Source: Streptomyces sp. NBC_01232
GTDB lineage: Bacteria > Actinomycetota > Actinomycetes > Streptomycetales > Streptomycetaceae
DNA length: 64,000 nucleotides
Assembly: GCF_035989885.1 (NCBI RefSeq)
Contig: NZ_CP108518.1
Location: 1,488,001 to 1,552,000 of the forward strand
Direction of reading: 5' to 3'
Within the stretch, counting starts at the first letter, position 1. Each line of letters begins with the position of its first letter. This document shows, piece by piece, positions 1 through 9,175 of this stretch. Under the pieces are notes generated by a model. That model was given only the letters and a program-made list of their open reading frames with translations. It did no database searches and was not told where the DNA came from. The translations under genes were made by a program, and so were the position numbers.

Positions 1-1413
1 CGTGAGGTACCAGGCGTCGATGCCCAGGAAGTTGGGCTCCTTCTCGTAGAAGTAGAGCAGCCCGTTCGCGGTGGAGAGCTTCGGGACCACGGAGGGAGCG
101 CGGATCGCGCTCTCCCAGACCGTGTCGCAGCCGCTGCCGTCGGCGCGGACGTCGATGCGGGTCACTCCGCCCACGACGGACTTGCCCAGCAGCAGGGTGG
201 TGGGGTTCTCGTAGCCGTAGTTGTTCTCGACGACGATGCTGTTCCCCCAGGTGATGAGGGAGTTGTCGGTGGTCGAGGCGCCGGATCCGAACACCGGCAC
301 CTTGCAGACCAGCCGGCGGTCCGCGGGGACGTCCGCGCCCCGCCTGTAGACGAGGACGTTCATCCGGTCGTCGGCGTTGTCGGTGATGGCGACGTAGTCC
401 CGGCCGAAGAGGTCCGGGGTGGTGCCCGACCCCTGGTTGACGGAGCCGGGCTTGGCGGCGGTGCCGCGGTCGTACGTCTGGCGCCACTGCACCTCGGGGG
501 TCCCGTCGGCGGCGGCGCGGAAGCTGTAGAGCGCGTGGTCGGAGACGATGGAGACACCGTCCTCGGCGACCGAGAAGGAGTTCTGGATCTCCTCGCCCCG
601 CAGCTGGACGGAGCGGATCTGCGAGGTCGCCGGGTCCACCGTGCCGACGCGGCCCTGGCGGGTGACCCACCAGATCCGCCCGCTCCAGTCGGGCATCACG
701 GAGGTGACCGGGTCGCAGGTGCCGCTGGGCCACAGGTTGGTCCAGGTCACGCAGTCGTGCGGGACGTGTCCGGTGAGGTCCCAGTCGTTGTCGACCGTGA
801 ACTTCCAGCTCCCGTCCGGGCTCCGGGAGTGGGACAGGCGCAGGACGTGCTGGCGGGAGTCGGCCAGTACGGCCCGGTCCCGGTCGTCCAGGTAGAAGTA
901 GGCGCCGCCCGAGGTGTCCTTGAAGATCTTCGCGAAGTCGAGCGAGGTGATCGCCTCGACCGTCGACGAGCGCTGAGGGAGGGGGTACTCCGCGAGCGTG
1001 GCGAGCGTACGGGGCTCCAGGAGCTTGACCTTGAAGCCGGAGAAGGTGCCGCACACCGTGACCAGCCGGCCGGCGGAGTCGAAGGTGGCGGTCGCGCACT
1101 CGCCGCCGAGGGCGGCGATCTTCTCGCTGGTCACCTTCGGGTTCCGGCCGAGCGGCCCCGCCCAGGGGGAGGTGGCGCTGCCCGCCGCGTCGGAGTGCAT
1201 GCCGCTGCGGCCGTTGGGCGCGAGGTAGGGGTGCTGCGGCGGCGCCTGGCCGGGCAGCGGGCCGGCGGCCGCGGGGCCGCCCTCGTAGTGGGTGACCAGG
1301 CGGTGGCCCGGGGCCTTGGGTATCTCGTCGGCCTGGGCCGGAGAGCCGCCGTACATCACCGTGAGTGCGGCGACGACGGGCAGCACGGCGCAGTTCAGCG
1401 ATCTTCGGAACAT
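1..1413 (-). CDS. Secreted propeller-like protein, 3' end outside the window
   Basis: This reading frame is open from an ATG at 1413 to the window edge, giving about 470 residues with no stop, so it is partial. A GGAGG Shine-Dalgarno lies about 8 nt upstream of the ATG. The N-terminus (MFRRSLNCAVLPVVAALTVM, then a cut near AQA-DE at about residue 28) is a clear Sec signal peptide, so the product is exported. The mature part has repeated segments containing D-rich turns and W-x-x-T/W patterns such as PDWSGRIWWVTRQGRVGTVD, as in bacterial beta-propeller or PQQ-like repeat proteins. I cannot assign an enzymatic activity. The gene stands alone; the next gene, also on the minus strand, begins upstream of it. 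Its function is unknown. Confidence 0.75.
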   Translation of the reverse strand, partial: MFRRSLNCAVLPVVAALTVMYGGSPAQADEIPKAPGHRLVTHYEGGPAAAGPLPGQAPPQHPYLAPNGRSGMHSDAAGSATSPWAGPLGRNPKVTSEKIAALGGECATATFDSAGRLVTVCGTFSGFKVKLLEPRTLATLAEYPLPQRSSTVEAITSLDFAKIFKDTSGGAYFYLDDRDRAVLADSRQHVLRLSHSRSPDGSWKFTVDNDWDLTGHVPHDCVTWTNLWPSGTCDPVTSVMPDWSGRIWWVTRQGRVGTVDPATSQIRSVQLRGEEIQNSFSVAEDGVSIVSDHALYSFRAAADGTPEVQWRQTYDRGTAAKPGSVNQGSGTTPDLFGRDYVAITDNADDRMNVLVYRRGADVPADRRLVCKVPVFGSGASTTDNSLITWGNSIVVENNYGYENPTTLLLGKSVVGGVTRIDVRADGSGCDTVWESAIRAPSVVPKLSTANGLLYFYEKEPNFLGIDAWYLT

Positions 1414-1543
1414 CCGGACCTCCTCCATGTCTCTGCAGCGTTGTTGACGTTGCGCCTGATGTCGCGCCGCCGCCAGACGCTAGATCGCACCGCTCGAGGA
1501 GTCCATGGAGTCGCCGGATGATTCACGAAGGCGCAACAGTCGA

Positions 1544-1738
1544 TCACGGATTGAGGCTGGAGACCACGTTCGCGGTGGCCGTCAGGCCGTCGTTGATGGT
1601 CGCGGCCATGCTGCTGCTGGCGAGGTAGAAGCCGAGCAGCACGCAGACGACCGCGTGCGAGAGCTTGAGCCCACCGCCCCGCAGGAAGATCCACGCCAGA
1701 ATCAGGAGCAGGACGACCACCGAAAGGGAAATCACCAT
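1544..1738 (-). CDS. Small membrane protein, unknown function
   Basis: The protein has 64 residues. I chose the ATG at 1738 because AAGGAGG sits 5-6 nt upstream; a longer in-frame extension lacks such a site. Residues 1-18 (MVISLSVVVLLLILAWIF) form one hydrophobic helix, and a second weaker hydrophobic stretch follows at about 27-42. The C-terminus is small and polar. It looks like one of the short conserved membrane proteins common in Streptomyces, but I recognise no family with a known role. It precedes the secreted propeller gene on the same strand by about 130 nt, so co-transcription is possible. Confidence 0.7.
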   Translation of the reverse strand: MVISLSVVVLLLILAWIFLRGGGLKLSHAVVCVLLGFYLASSSMAATINDGLTATANVVSSLNP

Positions 1739-2027
1739 CGAAACCTCCTTATTCGCCGCCATGGTGGCGCAGGAGGGGGTGCCTTCGGGCGAAAGACGTG
1801 TCCGCCGTACGGGTATTGACCGTCCGTGACGGCAGGTCAGTCCTTGACGATCTCGCCCCGGCGGGTCGTTCGGCAAGGCACCCCCGGCTGCCGGACCTGA
1901 GCAGAAGAACACGAACCCGGTCACACCGCGGGCCCGGGCCCGCGGGGGTCCCGCAAGGGTCTTGTGGCGTCACCGCGCTCCGTGCCATATATGTCTAGAC
2001 CTTTAAGGAAGCCGAGGAAGGCACCCC
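1739..2027. other. Divergent intergenic region
   Basis: These 289 nt separate the small membrane protein gene (minus) from the fibronectin-III lipoprotein gene (plus). No convincing coding sequence is present. An AT-rich stretch at 1983-2008 includes the palindrome CATATATG and lies just upstream of the lipoprotein ribosome binding site, so it is the best candidate for promoter sequence. Nothing else was recognised. Confidence 0.5.
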
Positions 2028-3002
2028 GTGCGACGCAGCGCCCCCACGCTCGCCCTCCGCCTGGCCGGCCTGGGCCTGACCGGCCTGCTCGGCCTCACCG
2101 GCCTCACGGCCTGCACCGCGCCCGACACCGAGCCCCCGCCCGCCCCCGCCGGTCTGACCGCCCAGGCCGGCAGCGCCACCAGCGTGCACGTCATGTGGAA
2201 CGCGGCGGCCGACCACGACGGCGTGATCGGCTACCAGGTCTTCGAGGCCGGCCACCTGGTCCGCGAACTCCCCGCCGAGAAGACCATGGTGGACATCACC
2301 GGCCTTACCCCGCAGACCGGCTACACCTTCACGGTCCGGGCCGAGGACGCCGCCGGGAACCTCTCCGGGCCCGGCCCGGCCGCCCTCGTGACGACCCCGG
2401 CGGTCAAGGCCGAGGACCGCACGGCCCCCACCGCCCCGGCCACCACCACCGCACGGGCGACGGGCCCCCGTTCCGCCCGGGTGTCCTGGACGGCCTCGAC
2501 CGACGACACGGGCGTGACGGCCTACGACGTCTACCAGGGCGGCGTCCGGATCCACACCGCCGGCCCCGCCGAGAGCAGCACCGCCCTCGACGGCCTCCAG
2601 CCCGACACCGTCTACACCCTCACCGTCCGGGCCCGAGACGGGGCGGACAACTCCTCGCCCGACGGCCCGGCGGTCGACGTGACGACCCCGCCCGCGTCCG
2701 GCGACGGCCCGGGCACCGCCCCCGCCGAGTTCACCGCGGCCGCCTCCCCGGGGACGGTCACGCTGACCTGGACCGCCCCGGACACCGGCCGCCCGACCAC
2801 CGAGTACGAGCTGTACGTCAACGGACTGCCCACGACCGTCATCCAGTTCGGCGCGGGTGCGGTGCCCAGCGGCCGGGCCGAGCACCGGCTCACGGTGACC
2901 GAGCCGGCCGGCACGGTGTGGGCCGTGAAACTGCGGGCCAGGCTCCCCGACGGCAACTGGGGATCCTTCTCCGCGGAGCGCCGGATCACACTCGCCGCGT
3001 GA
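2028..3002 (+). CDS. Fibronectin type III domain lipoprotein
   Basis: The protein has 324 residues from a GTG start with GAGGAAGG upstream. Residues 1-29 are a lipoprotein signal: basic start, long L/G-rich helix, and lipobox LTAC with the cysteine at about 29, so it should be lipid-anchored outside the membrane. Two fibronectin type III domains follow (about 35-125 and 130-225), recognisable by repeated motifs such as VMWNAAADHDGVIGYQVF and VSWTASTDDTGVTAYDVY and by T-P-x-T-x-Y-T-F/L-T-V-R-A endings. A third, more diverged FnIII-like domain covers about 235-324. No catalytic domain is attached, unlike the carbohydrate-active enzymes that often carry such domains, so an adhesion or scaffold role is the likely reading. 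Ligand unknown. Confidence 0.85.
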   Translation: MRRSAPTLALRLAGLGLTGLLGLTGLTACTAPDTEPPPAPAGLTAQAGSATSVHVMWNAAADHDGVIGYQVFEAGHLVRELPAEKTMVDITGLTPQTGYTFTVRAEDAAGNLSGPGPAALVTTPAVKAEDRTAPTAPATTTARATGPRSARVSWTASTDDTGVTAYDVYQGGVRIHTAGPAESSTALDGLQPDTVYTLTVRARDGADNSSPDGPAVDVTTPPASGDGPGTAPAEFTAAASPGTVTLTWTAPDTGRPTTEYELYVNGLPTTVIQFGAGAVPSGRAEHRLTVTEPAGTVWAVKLRARLPDGNWGSFSAERRITLAA

Positions 3003-3064
3003 AAGAAGGCACCGATCCGGCCTGAACGGCACGGCCGGACGGGAAGATCGCGCACAATACATCC

Positions 3065-5161
3065 GTGTTCGGTGAGTACTCGTTCCATGACAGTCAGGCA
3101 GACTCCGCAGACGGCGACCCCGGTCCGGGACCCTGCCCGGTGCCGGGCAACCTGCCCCCGGAACCAGCGAGCTTCGTCGGCAGGGAGTGCGAACTCCAGC
3201 TGCTCGACGGCCTGTTGCGCGAGCGAAGACTGATCACCCTCACGGGGGTGGGCGGGGTCGGCAAGTCACGGCTCGCCCTGCGGGCGGTCGCGACCGCCCG
3301 CCAGACGCGGCCCGACGGGGTCTGGTGGATCGAGCTCTCCCCCCTGCGCGATCCGAGCCTGCTCACCGCCACCGTCGCACATACGGTCGGGCTCGCCGAC
3401 CACTCCCCGCGCCCTCCCGACGAGGAGCTGTGCGCGTGGATGGCCGACAAGGAACTCCTCCTGGTGCTGGACACCTGCGAGCACCTGGTGGCCGACTGCC
3501 GCCACCTGGTCGGCGAACTCCTCCAGTCGGCCCCCGGACTGACGGTGCTGGTCACCTCGCGGGAGCCGCTCGGCATGCCGAGCGAGGAGGTCCTGCGGGT
3601 CCGGCCGCTGCCCTGTGACGGCCCCGAAAGCGACGCGCTCGCCCTCTTCCGGGCCCGCGCCCTGGCCGCGGCCCCGCGGGCGGCGGCCGTCTTCACCGAC
3701 CCCGCCCGGACCGAGGTGGCCGCCGAGGTGTGCCGGCGCCTGGACGGCATCCCCCTCGCGCTGGAACTCGCGGGCGCCCGGATGCGGTTGTGGTCGCTGG
3801 AGGACGTGGCCGAGCGGATCGGCCAACGCTTCGAGATGCTCTCGGACGCCCGGGCCGCCCAGCCGCGCCGGCACCGGACGATGCGCACCACCATCGGCTG
3901 GAGCCACGAGCTGTGCGAGCCGCTGGAGCGGCTGCTGTGGGCCCGGCTCTCGGTCTTCACCGGCGACTTCGACATCGCCGCGGCGCGCGCCGTCTGCTCG
4001 GGCGGCCCGCTGCCCGCCGCCCGGGTGGAGCGGGTGCTGGCGGGCCTGTCCGCCAAGTCCGTGGTCCTGCGCACCGAGGAACGCGGTACCGGGCCCCGTT
4101 ACCGGATGCTGGACACGATTCGCGAGTACGGGCAGGACTGGCTGGACGAGCTCGGCGAGGCGGGGATCGTCACCGACCGGCACGCCCACTGGTACGCGGC
4201 GCTCTCCCAGGCCGCCGACCGGGGCTGGATGGGCCCGGGGCAGGTGGACTGGTTCCGCAGGATCTCCGCCGAGCACGCGCAGCTGCGCACCGCCCTGGAA
4301 CACCTGCTCACCGCCGACCCGACGGCGGCCCTGGAGATGGCCGGGGCCCTGTGGTTCTACTGGTTCGCGTGCGGGCACGTGAACGAGGGCCGCGGCTTCC
4401 TGGAACGGGCCCTCGGGGCCGCTCCGCGCACGGGGACCGCGTACAACCAGGCCGTGTGGGCCCTCGGGCTCACCGCGCTGCTCCAGGGCGACATGGACGC
4501 GGCCCGGCTGCTGGGGGACGAGTGCACGCGGGACGCGGCCCGGCTCGCGGACCCCGAGCGGGAGCTGCGTGCGGCCTACCTCGCGGCGTCGTCCGTCCTG
4601 ATGCCCGGCGACCCCGTGCGGGCCCTGCGGCTCGCCGGTCCCCGGGCCCGGGCGGGCCACGGCGGGCGGACGAGCGGCACGGGCTGGCTGATGTGCCGGC
4701 TGGCCAACAGCTACGCCCTGTGCGACCTGAAGCGCTTCGAGGAGGCGACCGAGGAGGCGGGGGCCCTGCGGGAGGCGTGCGCGGAGCTCGGCGAGCGCTG
4801 GCTGCGGGCGTACGCGGACTACGTACTGGCGGTGGCCGCGCTGGGCCTGGGCGACCACGGGGAGGCGGCCCGGCACGTACGGGCCATGCTCTCCGGAAAA
4901 CGCCTGCTCGGCGACCGATTCGGCATCGCGCTGGGCCTGGACCTGCTGGCCACGGCGGTGGCCGGGCTGGGTGACGGGGAACTGGCGGCGCGGCTGCTGG
5001 GCACCGCGCACGCCTGGTGGCGCACGGTGGGCCGGCCGCAGATGGGCTCGCCCTCGCTCACGGCCCTGCGGGACCGGGGCGAGCGGCAGGCCCGCGCGGC
5101 GATCGGGGACGCCGCCTACGAGACGGCGTTCCTGGGCGGCGCGGCTTCGCCCACCGGCTGA
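3065..5161 (+). CDS. AfsR/LAL-like STAND ATPase without DNA-binding domain
   Basis: The protein has 698 residues. After a short Pro/Gly-rich leader comes FVGRECELQLLDGLL, the typical entry to NB-ARC ATPases of the AfsR/LuxR-LAL group. Walker A is GVGGVGKS (K67), Walker B LLLVLDTCEH (D136), and an LVTSREPL sensor motif follows. The second half (about 370-698) is alpha-helical and TPR-like. Neither an N-terminal SARP/BTAD domain nor a C-terminal LuxR HTH is present, so it cannot bind DNA by a domain I recognise and may act through a partner. Base composition is normal for the genome, which argues against recent transfer. No strong Shine-Dalgarno precedes the GTG; a CACAAT hexamer 6 nt upstream allows a leaderless start. 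Confidence 0.8.
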   Translation: MFGEYSFHDSQADSADGDPGPGPCPVPGNLPPEPASFVGRECELQLLDGLLRERRLITLTGVGGVGKSRLALRAVATARQTRPDGVWWIELSPLRDPSLLTATVAHTVGLADHSPRPPDEELCAWMADKELLLVLDTCEHLVADCRHLVGELLQSAPGLTVLVTSREPLGMPSEEVLRVRPLPCDGPESDALALFRARALAAAPRAAAVFTDPARTEVAAEVCRRLDGIPLALELAGARMRLWSLEDVAERIGQRFEMLSDARAAQPRRHRTMRTTIGWSHELCEPLERLLWARLSVFTGDFDIAAARAVCSGGPLPAARVERVLAGLSAKSVVLRTEERGTGPRYRMLDTIREYGQDWLDELGEAGIVTDRHAHWYAALSQAADRGWMGPGQVDWFRRISAEHAQLRTALEHLLTADPTAALEMAGALWFYWFACGHVNEGRGFLERALGAAPRTGTAYNQAVWALGLTALLQGDMDAARLLGDECTRDAARLADPERELRAAYLAASSVLMPGDPVRALRLAGPRARAGHGGRTSGTGWLMCRLANSYALCDLKRFEEATEEAGALREACAELGERWLRAYADYVLAVAALGLGDHGEAARHVRAMLSGKRLLGDRFGIALGLDLLATAVAGLGDGELAARLLGTAHAWWRTVGRPQMGSPSLTALRDRGERQARAAIGDAAYETAFLGGAASPTG

Positions 5162-5210
5162 CTGGTGGCGGCCGGTGGGCCTGGAGAACTGCCTAAATCC
5201 TGGGCTCCCG

Positions 5211-5303
5211 TCAGTACGGGAGGGGTCTGCCCGACGGTGTGCGCAGGTCCAGGTCTCGGGGGGCGGGCTTCGGAACGGGCTTGCGGATCAGCTGCTGGCG
5301 CAT
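5211..5303 (-). CDS. Possible 30-residue basic, proline-rich peptide
   Basis: Directly downstream of the DUF5999 gene (13-nt gap), an ATG at 5303 is preceded by GAGGAGG with a 4-nt spacer, one of the strongest ribosome binding sites in this stretch. The frame runs to a TGA at 5211. The peptide begins MRQQLIRKPVPKPAPRDLDL and ends GRPLPY: Arg/Lys/Pro-rich, no cysteine, no membrane segment. I know no family for it. The ribosome binding site and operon-like position are the evidence; conservation was not tested. Confidence 0.45.
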   Translation of the reverse strand: MRQQLIRKPVPKPAPRDLDLRTPSGRPLPY

Positions 5304-5316
5304 GCTGCCTCCTCGC

Positions 5317-5502
5317 TCAGACCAGGGCCGGGCGGCGGGGTTCCACCGTGCGGCTGTCGGGGAGCAGTTCACCGGTGTCGTCGAACATCACGACCCCGTT
5401 GCACAGCAGGCTCCAGCCCTGTTCGGGGTGAGAGGCCACAATGCGGGCGGCGTCGTGATCGGCGCTGTCGGCGGTAGGGCAGGGTGGCTGGTGGGAGCAC
5501 AT
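5317..5502 (-). CDS. DUF5999 family protein
   Basis: The protein has 61 residues, with GAGGAGG placed well upstream of the ATG at 5502. The sequence begins MCSHQPPCPTADSADHDAAR and continues with HPEQGWSLLCNGVVMFDDTGELLP, which I recognise as the short actinobacterial family DUF5999. Conserved cysteines are C2, C8 and the one in LLCNG, with nearby histidines, so metal binding is conceivable but not demonstrated. Function is unknown. It is followed at once by a possible 30-residue peptide gene on the same strand. Confidence 0.8.
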   Translation of the reverse strand: MCSHQPPCPTADSADHDAARIVASHPEQGWSLLCNGVVMFDDTGELLPDSRTVEPRRPALV

Positions 5503-5657
5503 GGCGCACCTCCTCGCGAAGTGGGGCGGGAGCGCCGGTGGTCACCCGGTCGATTCCGCGATCCACGGTGGCGGTGAGTATTACTGATCGCCGCCCCCGG
5601 ACGGAACCCATATTCGCCGTCCAGTTCAGGGTGTGTATGCCCGATTACCATGCGCTC

Positions 5658-6095
5658 ATGCCCGCTATCCGGATCGTTCACCACACGTCTTTGCCGCCGG
5701 TCGAGGCATGGCCGAGGCTCACTGACTGGGAGCGCCACGGCGCACAGGTCCCCCTCACCCGGACGATCATCGAGACGCCTCCCCCGACGCACGCCGGGAC
5801 GATCTTCACGGCGCGCACGGGCGTGAGCAGGATCACGTTCGACGACCGCATGGAAGTGGTGGTCTGGCGACCCCCTGCGGAGGGTTTGTCGGGATTGGTC
5901 CGGCTGGAGAAGCGCGGACGGACGGTGACGGGCTGGGCGGAGATCGAGATCCGTCCCCTCGCCGCGGGCGGCTCGGAGATCCACTGGCGCGAGGAGCTGC
6001 GCTTCCGGGGCCTCCCCCGCGCCCTGGACCCCCTGGTCGCGGCGGCGGGCCGGTTCCTCTTCGGGCGGGCCCTCGCCCGGCTGCTGCGACCCTGA
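5658..6095 (+). CDS. SRPBCC (polyketide cyclase/START-like) family protein
   Basis: The protein has about 145 residues. It begins MPAIRIVHHTSLPPVEAWPR and contains LTDWERHGAQVPLT, FTARTGVSRITFDDRMEVVVW and GWAEIEIRPLAAGGSEIHWREEL, the layout of a small SRPBCC beta-grip fold with a hydrophobic pocket that binds an unknown small ligand. The C-terminal helix is FGRALARLLRP. In-frame ATGs occur at 5637 and 5658; neither has a convincing Shine-Dalgarno, and 5658 is chosen because the family fold starts there. It stands alone, about 60 nt before the LppU-like gene on the same strand. Confidence 0.75.
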   Translation: MPAIRIVHHTSLPPVEAWPRLTDWERHGAQVPLTRTIIETPPPTHAGTIFTARTGVSRITFDDRMEVVVWRPPAEGLSGLVRLEKRGRTVTGWAEIEIRPLAAGGSEIHWREELRFRGLPRALDPLVAAAGRFLFGRALARLLRP

Positions 6096-6157
6096 CGGCA
6101 GGGCTTATCGTGCCGTGATCACCACGCCGGTGATCACGACGCGAGCAAGGAGATCCC

Positions 6158-6972
6158 GTGGCCACTCCGCCACAGCCGGAGAACGGCGCCGGCCCGTACA
6201 ACCCCTACACCGCACCCGTCCCGCCGCAGAGCGGCCCTCCGGGCCCCGGGCACGCCGGAGGGCCGTCGTACGGCGCGTACGGCGCCTACGGCGCGCACCC
6301 GGAGCCGGGCCGGTACGGGTGCCAGGTGTGCGGGGCGTGGCCCGCCGCGCACGCGACCGTACGGGGCCACCAGGGCATCGTCGTGCTGATGCGGTTCCTG
6401 AGCGTGCGGGGACCGTTCTGCCGCGACTGCGGGCTCGCCACCTACCGCCGCATGTCGTCGGACACCCTGTGGCAGGGCTGGTGGAGCCCCCTGTCCGTCT
6501 TCATCGCGCCGGTGACCCTGCTGATGAACCTCGGCCCGCGCTCGGCCTACCGCAGGCTCGCTCCGCCGTCGGGCGGCCACCGGCCCGCGCTCGACCCCGG
6601 CAGGCCGGTGTGGCGCCGGGCCCCGGCGCTGATCCTCATGGCGCCGGTCCTGCTCGTCCTGCTGGCCGTCCCCGCCCTCATCCTGCTCGGGATGGTGGTC
6701 GGCGACCCTCGGCTGGCGACCGGGCAGTGCGTGCGCAACGAGGGCGACTGGGCCGAACAGGACCTGCGCGTCGAGTCCTGCGCCTCGCCGCGCGCCGAGT
6801 ACCGCGTCACCCAGGGGCCGGACACAGCCGGTGCGCCCTGCGCCCCGGGCGATTACATCGCCGACCCCAAGTACGGCCCGGACGCGTTCACCACGTTCTG
6901 CCTCACCGGGCTGGGCCGGGCGCAGGGTACGGTCCCGGCACCCGGCGCCCCGCCCGCCGGCGTCCGGGCCGC

Positions 6973-6976
<4 letters not shown>
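6158..6976 (+). CDS. LppU/SCO3897-like membrane protein with CxxC pairs
   Basis: The protein has 272 residues from a GTG with AAGGAG upstream. The first 50 residues are Pro/Gly/Tyr-rich (GAYGAYGA) and probably disordered. Two CxxC pairs (CQVCG and CRDCG, about residues 53-92) suggest a small zinc ribbon. One transmembrane helix lies at about 148-172 (APALILMAPVLLVLLAVPAL). The outside part has four cysteines and the pattern TGQCV...RVESC...CAPGDY...FCL, typical of LppU-like proteins. The family has no established function. Its stop codon overlaps that of the convergent acyl-CoA dehydrogenase gene in the shared palindrome CTAG (6973-6976). Confidence 0.75.
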
Positions 6977-8202
<1,226 letters not shown>

Positions 8203-8238
8203 GTCCCCTCCACCTGTCTGTACTCGTCCACTGCGGAA

Positions 8239-8253
8239 GTTACTAGCGGTAAC
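8239..8253. promoter_or_regulatory. Dyad 1, probable TetR operator
   Basis: GTTAC, five bases TAGCG, then GTAAC: a perfect 5-bp inverted repeat about 37 nt upstream of the acyl-CoA dehydrogenase start and in the divergent gap with the TetR gene. TetR proteins next to fatty acid genes usually bind short dyads of this kind. The assignment to this regulator is inference. Confidence 0.5.
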
Positions 8254-8273
8254 CTACGCGAAGGCCACAGTCT

Positions 8274-8289
8274 GTTACCGGCGAGTAAG
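8274..8289. promoter_or_regulatory. Dyad 2, probable TetR operator
   Basis: GTTAC, six bases, GTAAG: a near copy of dyad 1 located about 35 bp away (centre to centre) in the same divergent region. Two related half-site pairs make a real operator pair more plausible than either alone. Confidence 0.4.
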
Positions 8290-8418
8290 CACTGTCAAGC
8301 ACCGCCGCCACAGCCACGAAGCCGGACGGGGTGTCCGCCGATTCGATCGTCAGGGCGCGCCGGGTGTTACGTTGCGTGGGCGTCAGGCACATCGCAAGGG
8401 CGGGGAGAGAAACACGTC

Positions 8419-9063
8419 ATGGAGACCACTCAGCAGACCGGGGAACCGGGAGCGGCCGAACGCCGTCGGCGGGAGCTGCTCGAAGCCGCCGACCGGGTCG
8501 TGCTCAGGGACGGCCCCAAGGCCTCCATGAACGCGATCGCGGCGGAGGCCGGCATCACCAAGCCCATCCTCTACCGGCACTTCGGGGACAAGGCCGGCCT
8601 CTACCAGGCCCTGGCCGTCCGGCACACCGACGCCCTGCTCGACTCCCTGCGGGCCGCGCTCGACGCCCCCGCCGAGCGCCGCCGCCGGGTGGAGGCGACC
8701 CTCGACACCTACCTCGCCGCCATCGAGGCCCGCCCGCAGGTCTACCGCTTCCTCATGCACCCGGCCGAGGACTCCCACAGCGCGGAGCGCGGCTTCGACG
8801 TCGGCCTGCACTCGGCGCCGCTGCTGCGCCGGCTCGGCGAGGAGCTGGCCGAGGTGATCGGCGAGCGGGTGGACCTCGGACCCGGGGGCGAACGGCTCGC
8901 CCGGATCTGGGGCCACGGCATCGTCGGCATGATGCACGCGGCGGGCGACTGGTGGCTGGGCGAACGCCCCTGCGACCGCGCGGAACTGGTCGCGGGCCTC
9001 ACCGACCTCCTCTGGGGCCGCCTCGCCACCGCCGGCAACCGCACCGACGGCCCGGGCTTCTAG
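8419..9063 (+). CDS. TetR family transcriptional regulator
   Basis: The protein has 214 residues. The N-terminal HTH is typical: RRRELLEAADRVVLRDGPKA, MNAIAAEAGITKPILYRHFGDKAGLYQAL at about 15-65. The C-terminal ligand domain (about 80-205) is helical with WGHGIVGMMHAAGDWWL. The ATG at 8419 follows GGGGAGAGAA. It is divergent from an acyl-CoA dehydrogenase gene, and the gap has two GTTAC/GTAAC-type dyads, so it probably represses that gene and itself; the ligand would then be an acyl-CoA or fatty acid. The ligand is inferred from context only. Confidence 0.9.
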   Translation: METTQQTGEPGAAERRRRELLEAADRVVLRDGPKASMNAIAAEAGITKPILYRHFGDKAGLYQALAVRHTDALLDSLRAALDAPAERRRRVEATLDTYLAAIEARPQVYRFLMHPAEDSHSAERGFDVGLHSAPLLRRLGEELAEVIGERVDLGPGGERLARIWGHGIVGMMHAAGDWWLGERPCDRAELVAGLTDLLWGRLATAGNRTDGPGF

Positions 9064-9090
9064 GCCGTCTCCCAGCGGTAGCCGGGGGAG

Positions 9091-9175
9091 GGTCCGGGCG
9101 GAGCCCGGTGCCCGGCGGAGCCGGGTTCCTGGGGCCCGGCCCCAGACCCCGGGCCTCAAACGCCGGCGAGGCCGG
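9091..9175. repeat. Streptomyces-type intergenic repeat
   Basis: The run of GGCGGAGCC / GGGTCTGGGG blocks ending in CCTCAAACGCCGGCGAGG is a pattern I know from many places in Streptomyces chromosomes. It contains complementary G- and C-blocks able to fold and probably ends transcription between the convergent tetR and def genes. The last codons and stop of def lie inside its right end. Identification is from memory, not a search. Confidence 0.55.

Noticed and set aside
535..1521. Plus-strand frames across 0.5-1.5 kb
   Set aside because: The minus strand has an uninterrupted frame with signal peptide and ribosome binding site running to the window edge; the plus-strand frames are its shadows.
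3065..5161. STAND ATPase as a defence gene
   Set aside because: It belongs to the AfsR/LAL-like regulatory group, has host-like base composition and no effector domain or mobile neighbours.
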